14,843 bases of DNA from contig JAVBTG010000076.1 of assembly GCA_031556275.1 (NCBI GenBank), positions 1 through 14,843 of the forward strand, in the 5' to 3' direction. The translations under genes were made by a program, and so were the position numbers. The stretch is from JAKPNF01 sp031556275 (GTDB lineage: Bacteria > Verrucomicrobiota > Verrucomicrobiia > Opitutales > JAKPNF01). This document shows positions 1 to 8,548 of this stretch, one piece after another. The notes under the pieces were generated by a model. It worked only from the letters and a program-made list of their open reading frames with translations, was not told where the DNA came from and made no database searches. Positions within the stretch are counted from its first letter, which is position 1; each line of letters opens with the position of its first letter.

Positions 1-120
1 CGCCGCGAGGCGGCCGACCTCGTGGTGCAGACGACGTCCGCCGTCCTCGCCCGCGAATTGCCCGAAGACGAACGCCGCCGCGTGGCCGCCGAGGCCGCTC
101 GCTCCATTTTCAAAGAATAA
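1..120 (+). CDS. atpF: ATP synthase Fo subunit b, C-terminal end (partial)
   Basis: The first 120 bases read openly in frame 1 and end at a TAA (118-120). They encode 39 charged residues, including the segment ADLVVQTTSAVLARELPEDE and ending in SIFKE. This Ala/Arg/Glu-rich helical tail fits the C-terminus of subunit b, the peripheral stalk that holds the alpha3-beta3 head against the membrane sector through the delta subunit. The call rests mainly on position: it ends three bases before atpH, in the standard atpF-H-A-G-D-C order. The membrane anchor and most of the protein lie outside the window, so length and start cannot be judged. Confidence 0.8.
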   Translation, partial: RREAADLVVQTTSAVLARELPEDERRRVAAEAARSIFKE

Positions 121-123
121 TTT

Positions 124-522
124 ATGGCTTTTGACGCACGCACCCGGGCCAAGGCCCGCTCGCTTGTCCAGCTTTCGCTCGACGGCGGCGGCGCGGTGTC
201 GCTCGAAAAGGCCCTTGCCGTCGTGCAGGCCCTCGGCGAGCAGCGCCCGCGCGGGTTGCGCATGCTGTTGAAAGCGTACATGGCCGGGCTAGAGCGCCGT
301 CTGGCCCAGTCCGAGGCCCGCATCGAATATGCAGGCGCACTCGACAAAGAGGCACTGAAAACCCTCGTCGCCGCGCTTGAAAAACGCCACGGCCGCGCGC
401 TCACGCCCGTCACGCGCGAAAACAAGGCGCTGATCGCCGGCATCCGCGCCCGCGTCGGCGACGACGTGTATGACAACAGCGTGGCGGCCCGCCTGAGCGC
501 CCTGCGCGGCGCCCTCCAATAA
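124..522 (+). CDS. atpH: ATP synthase F1 subunit delta (short form)
   Basis: 132 residues. The C-terminal half (from about residue 65) matches the delta/OSCP C-terminal domain: a segment reading ALDKEALKTLVAALEKRHG, then a beta-hairpin region, then GIRARVGDDVYDNSVAARLS, equivalent to the familiar 'G..i..GD.v.DgSv..rL..L' ending. Delta links the b-subunit stalk to the top of the alpha3-beta3 ring. The protein is clearly shorter than the usual 175-180 residues. What is missing is N-terminal: only about 57 residues stand in for the roughly 105-residue six-helix bundle that binds alpha. The ATG lies three bases after the atpF stop, and no earlier in-frame start fits, so the short length looks genuine and not a start-site error. 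Placement between atpF and atpA supports the name. Confidence 0.87.
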   Translation: MAFDARTRAKARSLVQLSLDGGGAVSLEKALAVVQALGEQRPRGLRMLLKAYMAGLERRLAQSEARIEYAGALDKEALKTLVAALEKRHGRALTPVTRENKALIAGIRARVGDDVYDNSVAARLSALRGALQ

Positions 523-559
523 AAATTTTTTCGATTCTTTTTAAAAAACGACACGACCC

Positions 560-2092
<1,533 letters not shown>

Positions 2093-2111
2093 AATTTTTT
2101 AGCCGTTTCCG

Positions 2112-2990
2112 ATGAAGGGAATCCGAGAAATCCGCAGCCGCGTCAAGTCGGTCAAGAGCACCGCCCAGATCACAAGGGCGATGCAGCTGGTGGCGTCCTC
2201 CAAGATGAAGCGCGCCCAGCAGGCCGCGCTCAACGGCCAGCCCTACGCGCAGCTGCTCGTCGAGATGCTCGAGTCGCTGATGCAGAAAATCGGCAAAGTG
2301 TCGCACCCGTTTTTCGAAGACCGCACCGTCAAAAAACGCGGTATCCTGGTGCTCTCCACCGACAAGGGCCTGTGCGGGGCGCTCAACGCGAATTTGTTCC
2401 GCCTAGGCGCGGGCATCAAGCCGGGTGAGGCCGCGTTCGTCTGCGTGGGGAAGCGCGCCGCGCAGTATTTCGCCCGCCTGCGCCACGAGGTGCTCGCGGA
2501 ATTCCCCGTCTCCGACCGCGTGCATTTCAACGAGGTGAAAGTCATCGCCGACTTCATGGAGAAGGAATTTCTCGAGGGCCGCATCGACACGATCGAGGTG
2601 ATGTACCCCACCTTCATCAACACGCTCAAGCAGGAACCGGTGCTGGCGGGGCTCGTGCCCTTCACCGGGTTCGCCGCGCAATTGGAGCGCCTGCGCAAGA
2701 CGTTCCCCGACATGGGCCCGGCCGTCACGGACGAGCGCCAAATGCTCTTCGAGCCCTCGGCGCGAGAGATCATCGAGGAATTCCCGCCGCTGTTCGTGCG
2801 GCAGGAGCTCTACCAGATGATGCTGTCGGCCAAGGCGTCGGAGCACAGCGCCCGCATGGTGGCCATGAAGGCGGCCACCGACAACGCCGAGACGCTCATC
2901 GGCGACCTCACGCTCCAGTACAACAAGGCGCGGCAAAACGCCATCACCAACGAAATTTTGGAAATCTCCTCCGTCGGCAGCGGCCGCTGA
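2112..2990 (+). CDS. atpG: ATP synthase F1 subunit gamma (central rotor shaft)
   Basis: 292 residues, normal for the family. Gamma is the coiled-coil shaft that rotates inside the alpha3-beta3 ring and couples proton flow to ATP synthesis. The N-terminal helix KGIREIRSRVKSVKSTAQIT and the following RAMQLVASSKMKRAQ are textbook gamma sequence. The conserved STDKGLCGALN segment at about residues 82-92 begins the Rossmann-like globular domain. The C-terminal helix, ending TNEILEISSVGSG, is the other half of the shaft coiled coil. The gene begins 19 bases after atpA and ends 23 bases before atpD. The leader (AATTTTTTAGCCG) again has no purine-rich ribosome site. Confidence 0.97.
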   Translation: MKGIREIRSRVKSVKSTAQITRAMQLVASSKMKRAQQAALNGQPYAQLLVEMLESLMQKIGKVSHPFFEDRTVKKRGILVLSTDKGLCGALNANLFRLGAGIKPGEAAFVCVGKRAAQYFARLRHEVLAEFPVSDRVHFNEVKVIADFMEKEFLEGRIDTIEVMYPTFINTLKQEPVLAGLVPFTGFAAQLERLRKTFPDMGPAVTDERQMLFEPSAREIIEEFPPLFVRQELYQMMLSAKASEHSARMVAMKAATDNAETLIGDLTLQYNKARQNAITNEILEISSVGSGR

Positions 2991-3013
2991 AAACTTTTAT
3001 AAAACCATCGCAC

Positions 3014-4423
<1,410 letters not shown>

Positions 4424-4431
4424 TTTTAAAA

Positions 4432-4854
4432 ATGCCGCTCAAGCTCGAGATCATCACTCCGGAAAAGCGCGCCTACGAGGACACCGTGGACGAGGTGGCC
4501 TTCATGACGCGCAACGGGGAAATCGGCATCCTGCCGGGGCACATTCCGCTCCTGACGATGCTGATGGAGGGGGAGCTGCGCGCGCGCAAGGGAACCCATG
4601 TGGACGCGCTGGCGGTGGACCGCGGGTTTGTGCGCGTGATGGGCGACACCGTGTCCGTCCTTACCGACGCCGCGATCGACGTGCAGGCGATCGACGCCTC
4701 CGCCGTCGAGCAGGCGCAAAAACGCGCGGAACAAGCCCTCGCGCAGGCCCGTCTGCAAAAGGATGTGGACGAGGCTGAACTCGAGCGGCTCGAGGCCATT
4801 TCCCGCTTCGCCATCGCCCAACTGTTGGCCAAACAAAGACAACCCCGCCGATGA
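4432..4854 (+). CDS. atpC: ATP synthase F1 subunit epsilon
   Basis: 140 residues, typical. Epsilon sits at the foot of the gamma shaft on the c-ring and can inhibit ATP hydrolysis through its C-terminal helices. The N-terminal beta-sandwich (about 1-85) contains the conserved GEIGILPGHIPLLTML. It is followed by a two-helix tail rich in Ala, Gln and Glu (about 90-140), so this is a full two-domain epsilon. The start is eight bases after the atpD stop, preceded by TTTTAAAA and no Shine-Dalgarno site, which suggests re-initiation by ribosomes finishing atpD. The stop codon overlaps the start of the next gene as ATGA. Confidence 0.95.
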   Translation: MPLKLEIITPEKRAYEDTVDEVAFMTRNGEIGILPGHIPLLTMLMEGELRARKGTHVDALAVDRGFVRVMGDTVSVLTDAAIDVQAIDASAVEQAQKRAEQALAQARLQKDVDEAELERLEAISRFAIAQLLAKQRQPRR

Positions 4855-5561
4855 AATTTTTACCTGTCATCGCTTTGTTTTCAACCGCGCTGTGTTTGGG
4901 CGCGGCCGCGCCCGAACCCGCGCCCGAAGCGGTGCCCGCGAAGGCCCCGCAACTCTCGGGCATGGCGACTCCCGGCACCGTCTCCGAGGCGCAGCTGCCC
5001 AAACCCGTGAAAATTTCGGCGGAGGACTACCGCGCCCTGATCGCGCCGTTTGAAGGCGTCTGGAAGGGCGAGATCCGCCCCAACGCCACGGAGCAAAGCG
5101 GGGCGACCTACGCGGAACGTTCGGCGATCGCAGGCAGGGTGATCCCGGCGGAAGTCACCTACGAGATCAAAGTGGACAAACGCGGCGCCTGGGAATTGCA
5201 CGGCAAAACGGAATTCGGCGTGGACAACCGAAAAATATCCGTCGAAGGCCGAACCTATTTGGACGACGGGATTTTGCGCAGCATCTCCACGCTCAACGGC
5301 AAGGCGGCCAAATACGTCGGCATGGTGGAAAAGGGGAAAATCATTTGGACGCCCGAAGCGCCGGACGGTCCCGCGCAGCGCAGTAGCGAATGGGTGGAGA
5401 GCACCGCCGCGGGCGAAGGCTTACGCACCCAGTCGGTCGAGGTGTTTCAGGGCCGCGAAGGCCCCATCTACGTGCAGTTGGACGGTTATTTTTACAAGAC
5501 AAATCCCACAAAGCCCTCGCGCGTGGAGAGTTTTGAACGGTCGTCCTCGCTGCTCAACTGA
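4851..5561 (+). CDS. Secreted protein of unknown function, last gene of the atp operon
   Basis: 236 residues, not recognised as a named family. MKFLPVIALFSTALCLGAAA is a good Sec signal peptide, with likely cleavage after the Ala triplet at about residue 20. A Pro/Ala-rich linker to about residue 50 follows. The rest (about 58-236) alternates short beta-strand-like segments beginning FEGVWKGEIRP and ending GYFYKTN, which looks like a lipocalin or DUF1579-style barrel; that fold is only a guess. No catalytic motif is evident. Its ATG overlaps the atpC stop (ATGA at 4851-4854), so it is very probably translated by coupling to the ATP synthase genes. A direct role in ATP synthase is not implied, because the mature protein would be outside the inner membrane. 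Confidence 0.8.
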   Translation: MKFLPVIALFSTALCLGAAAPEPAPEAVPAKAPQLSGMATPGTVSEAQLPKPVKISAEDYRALIAPFEGVWKGEIRPNATEQSGATYAERSAIAGRVIPAEVTYEIKVDKRGAWELHGKTEFGVDNRKISVEGRTYLDDGILRSISTLNGKAAKYVGMVEKGKIIWTPEAPDGPAQRSSEWVESTAAGEGLRTQSVEVFQGREGPIYVQLDGYFYKTNPTKPSRVESFERSSSLLN

Positions 5562-5598
5562 GTGTCCCCAAAAAGTGGTGCGCGCGTGGAGGGCGGTC

Positions 5599-5621
5599 AT
5601 ATGGCACCAAGAAGGCCATAT
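5599..5621. repeat. 7-bp inverted repeat upstream of the RHH gene
   Basis: ATATGGC (5599-5605) and GCCATAT (5615-5621) form a perfect inverted repeat around a 9-base loop. No T-run follows, so it is a poor terminator. It lies about 50 bases upstream of the candidate promoter of the ribbon-helix-helix gene and could be an operator. No second copy was noticed nearby. Confidence 0.3.
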
Positions 5622-5673
5622 TAATCAGGAACACTACCGCTTTTCGGGGTGTAAAAATTTTCTCAGGGCATTA

Positions 5674-5702
5674 TTGACTTATAGGTGTGATAAAGTAATG
5701 AT
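5674..5702 (+). promoter_or_regulatory. Candidate sigma70-type promoter for the RHH gene
   Basis: TTGACT (5674-5679, five of six to TTGACA) lies 17 bases from AATGAT (5697-5702, four of six to TATAAT). Initiation would fall near 5709, only a few bases before the ATG at 5713, giving an almost leaderless message. The -10 match is weak. Confidence 0.35.
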
Positions 5703-5712
5703 TGAATCCACC

Positions 5713-5895
5713 ATGAAAAAGAAAACCAAAACAGGGACAAGGAAACAGGGCATGACCCAGATCAGCATCTCGATGTCGATGGCGCTCCAAAACGCTATCG
5801 AGGAAGCCGGCAGTGCCGAAAATCGGAACCGGAGCAACTACATCACCACCGTTCTGGAAAAGAAGCTAAAGGAAGACGGTTTTCTGAAAAACTGA
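5713..5895 (+). CDS. Small ribbon-helix-helix (Arc/CopG-like) DNA-binding protein
   Basis: 60 residues from the ATG at 5713; an in-frame ATG at 5698 would add five. A Lys/Arg-rich N-terminal arm (MKKKTKTGTRKQG) leads into a predicted beta strand, TQISISMS (about 15-22), with alternating polar and hydrophobic residues. Helix 1 is MALQNAIEEAG; then comes a turn with NRNRSNYI; helix 2 is TTVLEKKLKEDG. That strand-helix-helix layout, with R-S-N-Y at the start of helix 2, is typical of Arc/MetJ/CopG dimers that bind DNA with a paired beta ribbon. No toxin gene is next to it, so an antitoxin role has no support here. It is probably a stand-alone regulator. A strong terminator follows immediately. 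Confidence 0.72.
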   Translation: MKKKTKTGTRKQGMTQISISMSMALQNAIEEAGSAENRNRSNYITTVLEKKLKEDGFLKN

Positions 5896-5917
5896 TTCCG
5901 CGCCCCGCGCATATTTC

Positions 5918-5953
5918 AAAAAAAGAACCACCGATCACCGGTGGTTCTTTTTT
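5918..5953. terminator. Bidirectional intrinsic terminator
   Basis: GAACCACCG (5925-5933) pairs with CGGTGGTTC (5939-5947) around a five-base loop. The stem is preceded by seven A and followed by six T, so it works on both strands. It sits between the plus-strand RHH gene and the minus-strand small exported gene, whose 3' ends face each other. Confidence 0.9.
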
Positions 5954-5976
5954 GGGGGACGTCCGCGCGGGCGCCT

Positions 5977-6165
5977 CTATTTTTTCTCGACCACAGGGGT
6001 TGTCTGCCCCGTCTGCGGATCGGTTTTCCACGTGCGCACGTAGGTTTGCTCGCCGCCCGAGGGCGTCAGTTGGTTGTCCAACGACTGGGGGTTGTACCCG
6101 AGCGATTTGCAACCGCCCCCCAGCAGGGCGGCCATGGAAACAACGGCAATCAGCAAATATCTCAT
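5977..6165 (-). CDS. Small exported, probably lipoprotein
   Basis: 62 residues from the ATG at 6163-6165; a TTG eight codons upstream is less likely. MRYLLIAVVSMAALLGGGC is a signal sequence with a short basic start, a hydrophobic core and a cysteine at residue 19. The residues before Cys are Leu-Gly-Gly-Gly, not the canonical Leu-Ala-Gly, so lipidation is plausible but not certain. The remaining 43 residues are polar and include NPQSLDNQLTPSGGEQTY and a TDPQTGQTTP stretch. No domain is recognised. The gene ends at the shared terminator and lies head-to-head with tRNA-Pro. No function is claimed. Confidence 0.65.
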   Translation of the reverse strand: MRYLLIAVVSMAALLGGGCKSLGYNPQSLDNQLTPSGGEQTYVRTWKTDPQTGQTTPVVEKK

Positions 6166-6258
6166 GCGGGCATTTTGGCTGGCGGGCAACCTCCCGTCAA
6201 GCTCCGCGCAAGCGTTGACACGGGCGCACGCGTGTTACAAAGTATTGCTTTGATTTTG

Positions 6259-6332
6259 CGGGGCGTAGCGTAGCCTGGTATCGCGCCTGTTTTGGGTACA
6301 GGAGATCGCCGGTTCGAATCCGGCCGCCCCGA
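6259..6332 (+). tRNA. tRNA-Pro (anticodon UGG)
   Basis: A full cloverleaf can be drawn. The acceptor CGGGGCG (6259-6265) pairs with CGCCCCG (6325-6331), with discriminator A6332. The D arm is followed by the anticodon stem CCTGT/ACAGG around the loop TTTGGGT, which gives anticodon TGG (codon CCA). The T stem GCCGG/CCGGC encloses TTCGAAT. The CGGGG acceptor start is typical of tRNA-Pro. CCA is not encoded. Confidence 0.97.
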
Positions 6333-6341
6333 CTTTCCGCG

Positions 6342-6448
6342 GGTCTTTTTGCGCATGGCGGCGTTGCTGCGTCGAAATGCGACCGGGATGACCACGAGGT
6401 CAATCCCGCCCGCATTTCTCCTTGCGCCTTGCCCTGCGCAAAAATACC
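6342..6448 (+). repeat. Structured palindromic repeat, copy A
   Basis: A ~107-base element that folds almost end to end. The outer stem TTTTTGCGCA (6346-6355)/TGCGCAAAAA (6435-6444) is perfect over 10 bp. The middle stem is GAAATGCG (6374-6381)/CGCATTTC (6411-6418). The inner stem CGGGATGACC (6384-6393) pairs with GGTCAATCCCG (6398-6408) with one bulged A and loop ACGA. The conserved unpaired blocks are GCGTTGCTGCG and CTTGCGCCTTG. It begins ten bases after tRNA-Pro. Copy B (6561-6666) is its inverted partner. There is no coding frame of interest. Confidence 0.75.
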
Positions 6449-6510
6449 TAGCGGAAAGGGCCGATAGCTCGCGTAGGTGGCGTTTACGTTAATTTACTGC
6501 TGTTGACTCA

Positions 6511-6525
6511 CCGCGCTTAGCGCGG
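6511..6525. repeat. Perfect 6-bp hairpin between the two structured repeats
   Basis: CCGCGC (6511-6516) and GCGCGG (6520-6525) with loop TTA form a compact GC hairpin, roughly midway between structured repeats A and B. No T-run follows. It could be part of a larger composite with the two repeats or an isolated hairpin. Confidence 0.4.
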
Positions 6526-6560
6526 CGTTTGGAGCCGCTCTCGAACGCCCATTGGCGCGA

Positions 6561-6666
6561 GAATTTTTGGTCCAAGACAAGGCGCAAGAAAAACCCAGGA
6601 CGGGATAGACCTCACGGTCATCCCGGTCGCGGTTTTTCGCAGCAACGCAGTATTGGGCCAAAAAGA
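6561..6666 (-). repeat. Structured palindromic repeat, copy B (inverted)
   Basis: Read on the minus strand, this aligns with copy A along its whole length: GGTCTTTTTG, then GCGTTGCTGCG, then GCGACCGGGATGACC, then GAGGTC, then CTTGCGCCTTG, then AAAAAT. Plus-strand coordinates of the stems: outer TTTTTGGTCCAA (6564-6575)/TTGGGCCAAAAA (6653-6664) with one G-U pair; middle GAAAAACC (6588-6595)/GGTTTTTC (6631-6638); inner CGGGATAGACC (6601-6611)/GGTCATCCCG (6616-6625). The stem sequences differ from copy A, but pairing is kept on both sides. Confidence 0.75.
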
Positions 6667-6675
6667 CCGCGCCAA

Positions 6676-7485
6676 TCACCGGAGCCACGATTTGAGCATC
6701 TCGAGCGACGCCTTCAAATCCATCTCGGGGCCGGCGTTGAAGGAAACGTCCGCGACGCTGATGCCGCCTTGGTAGCCGATTTTTTCGAGAGCGCGCGCGC
6801 AGGCGGGCAGGTTGACGATGCCCTGCCCGTAGCGGCAGGAATGCGGTGAAATCCCGCCGATTTTCACGTCCTTTAAATGCACATACATCAACACGTCCGT
6901 CAGCTCCGCCAACGCCTTTTCGGCGGGATAGCCCGCGACAGCGAAGGCGCCAGTGTCCGCCGCGATCCCGAGCAGACCGGGGATGCCGCCGCGCACCCGC
7001 GCGGCCGCGTCGGCCGGGGTCTTGTCCAAGCGGTTGAAAACAGCCAGTCGCATGCCAAATTCTTTCAAAATGCCCACGACCGCGTCATGCTCCCTCTGCA
7101 GCGCGGCGCAATCGCCGGTGAGCAATCCGCAGCCCAACCCCGCCGCCATACGGCAACTCGCCCGCACATCGGCCGCCGTGTCGCCCGCGTTTCCGTAGAG
7201 CGTGGCGATGCCCATCTCGCGGCGCTGAAGGACATTGCGCACGGATAGAAAATGCCGCTCATTCGCCCATGCGGGGTTCAACACCCCGTACCACAGATCC
7301 AATTGGGGAAATCCAATCTCCTGAATGTCCCCCACCAGTTCGTCAAAGCGCTCCTCAAACGTCTCGTCCGGCTGAAAATACGCCTCATTTTGCGCCTGAT
7401 ACTGCGACCACTGGCTGCGCACCATCGGATACCCCGGATGCCGTCCGATAAAATTGGCCGTCAAACAGGAGATCGTGTTGTTCAT
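6676..7485 (-). CDS. Sugar-phosphate isomerase/epimerase-like TIM-barrel protein
   Basis: 269 residues from the ATG at 7483-7485. A GTG 14 codons upstream is possible, but the ATG after the A-rich stretch is preferred. It has the layout of the xylose-isomerase-like (AP-endonuclease family 2) barrel: an N-terminal strand ISCLTANFIG; IGFPQLDLWYG (about 57-67, the usual 'Gf..vElw' strand, with Asp for Glu); MGIATLYGNAGD; IAADTGAFAVAG with Asp177; VLMYVHLKDVKIGG with His203 and Asp206; then CRYGQGIVNLPACARALEKIGYQGGIS. The final strand usually supplies a metal-binding Glu ('sVE'); here it reads SVAD. The substrate cannot be inferred. The gene lies 58 bases downstream of trxB on the same strand and may share its transcript. 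Confidence 0.8.
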   Translation of the reverse strand: MNNTISCLTANFIGRHPGYPMVRSQWSQYQAQNEAYFQPDETFEERFDELVGDIQEIGFPQLDLWYGVLNPAWANERHFLSVRNVLQRREMGIATLYGNAGDTAADVRASCRMAAGLGCGLLTGDCAALQREHDAVVGILKEFGMRLAVFNRLDKTPADAAARVRGGIPGLLGIAADTGAFAVAGYPAEKALAELTDVLMYVHLKDVKIGGISPHSCRYGQGIVNLPACARALEKIGYQGGISVADVSFNAGPEMDLKASLEMLKSWLR

Positions 7486-7530
7486 TGCATTTTTTTTCTT
7501 AGAAACGCCTAAACAAATATTGCGCACCCC

Positions 7531-7545
7531 GATTGCCCTGCAATC
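7531..7545 (-). other. Small hairpin at the trxB stop codon
   Basis: GATTGC (7531-7536) and GCAATC (7540-7545) with loop CCT form a perfect 6-bp stem overlapping the trxB stop codon. No T-run follows on either strand, so a terminator is not supported. It may stabilise the 3' end or mark an intercistronic processing point before the isomerase gene. Confidence 0.3.
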
Positions 7546-8470
7546 AGACTAACCACCGCTCAACCTCAATCGCCGCCTGGCATCCCATCGCCGCCGCGGT
7601 GATGGCTTGCCGGTAATTGGTGTCGGCGCAATCCCCGGCGACGAAGACGCCCGGCACCTCAGTGCGCACCTGCGAATCGGTCAGCGTTTTAAAATAACCC
7701 AGCTCGTCGCGCGGCAAGAGCGTCGCGAACGCCTCGGTGCTCGGGTGGTGGCCGATCGCGTAAAACACGCCCTGCACCGCGAGCTCGCGCGGAGCCCCGG
7801 TCTTGACGTCCTTGACGGCGAGCGCGCGCACCTTCCCCTCTGCGTCGGGCAAAACGGCCTCGGCGACGGCGTTCCACACAGGCTCGATCTTTTCGCAGTT
7901 GAGCACCCGCTCGCGCATAATCTGCGAGGCCCGCAGCTCGTCGCGGCGGTGGACCAGATAAACTTTTTCGGCGAAGCGCGTCAGAAAATGGGCCTCCTCG
8001 CAGGCGGAGTCGCCCCCACCCAAAACGGCGACGGTCTTGCCGCGGTAAAACGCCCCGTCGCACGTCGCGCAGGTGGACACGCCCTTGCCGCCGTACATCT
8101 CCTTTTCGCCGGGGATGCCGAGCAGGCGGGGAGACGCGCCGGTCGCGATAATCAGGGCCTTTGCCTCCAGCGTCTCGCCCTCCGCGCAGACGAGGCGTTT
8201 GGAGCCGTCGTCGGCCACCGTCACGGCGTTGATCGTCGCGCCGTGGAAGCGCGTGCCGAACTTTTCGGCCTGCTGGCGCATTTTCCACGTCAGGTCAAAG
8301 CCGTTGATCCCTTCCGGGAATCCTGGAAAATTCTCGACCTCGCTGGTCGTCGTGATCTGCCCGCCCGGCAGCTTGCCCTCGATCACGAGCGGGTTGAGGT
8401 TGGCGCGCGCGCAATAAATGGCCGCCGTAAGCCCCGCGCAGCCCGAACCGATGATGATGACGTTTTCCAT
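7544..8470 (-). CDS. trxB: Thioredoxin reductase
   Basis: 308 residues, the usual length for low-molecular-weight bacterial TrxB. It reduces thioredoxin with NADPH through FAD and a redox-active disulfide in the cytoplasm. The FAD-binding Rossmann motif GSGCAGLTAA starts at residue 8. ENFPGFPEGINGFDL is the conserved segment near 46-60. ATGASPR closes the first FAD half. The active-site CATC is at 134-137, followed by DGAFYRG. The NADPH motif GGGDSACEEA is at 151-160, with VHRRDELRAS following. VFVAGDCAD near the C-terminus binds FAD. All functional residues are intact. The start codon at 8468-8470 faces the tatD-family gene across a 78-base divergent gap. Confidence 0.97.
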   Translation of the reverse strand: MENVIIIGSGCAGLTAAIYCARANLNPLVIEGKLPGGQITTTSEVENFPGFPEGINGFDLTWKMRQQAEKFGTRFHGATINAVTVADDGSKRLVCAEGETLEAKALIIATGASPRLLGIPGEKEMYGGKGVSTCATCDGAFYRGKTVAVLGGGDSACEEAHFLTRFAEKVYLVHRRDELRASQIMRERVLNCEKIEPVWNAVAEAVLPDAEGKVRALAVKDVKTGAPRELAVQGVFYAIGHHPSTEAFATLLPRDELGYFKTLTDSQVRTEVPGVFVAGDCADTNYRQAITAAAMGCQAAIEVERWLV

Positions 8471-8497
8471 AAATAAATTTTCCTAATTCGCGTCCGC

Positions 8498-8517
8498 TTG
8501 CGCTTCTTCTTGCGCAA
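8498..8517. promoter_or_regulatory. Inverted repeat in the trxB/tatD divergent gap
   Basis: TTGCGC (8498-8503) and GCGCAA (8512-8517) are inverted around the eight-base spacer TTCTTCTT. The repeat lies between divergent genes, just upstream of a -10-like TATGTT (8534-8539) pointing toward the hydrolase, so it could bind a dimeric regulator or partly overlap a -35 box. The evidence is positional only. Confidence 0.3.
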
Positions 8518-8548
8518 AAACAAAGGCCGCGGCTATGTTATTCATCTT

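Noticed and set aside
5599..5621. Terminator of the atp operon
   Set aside because: The hairpin lacks a T-run, and no other clear terminator was found between 5562 and 5700.
6340..6675. Integrase attachment site at the 3' end of tRNA-Pro
   Set aside because: No integrase gene and no second copy of the tRNA 3' end was seen in the window; the repeats next to it are better explained as a structured repeat pair.
7607..8476. 289-codon plus-strand frame opposite trxB
   Set aside because: trxB has all FAD, NADPH and CATC motifs; the opposite frame has none and is compositionally biased.
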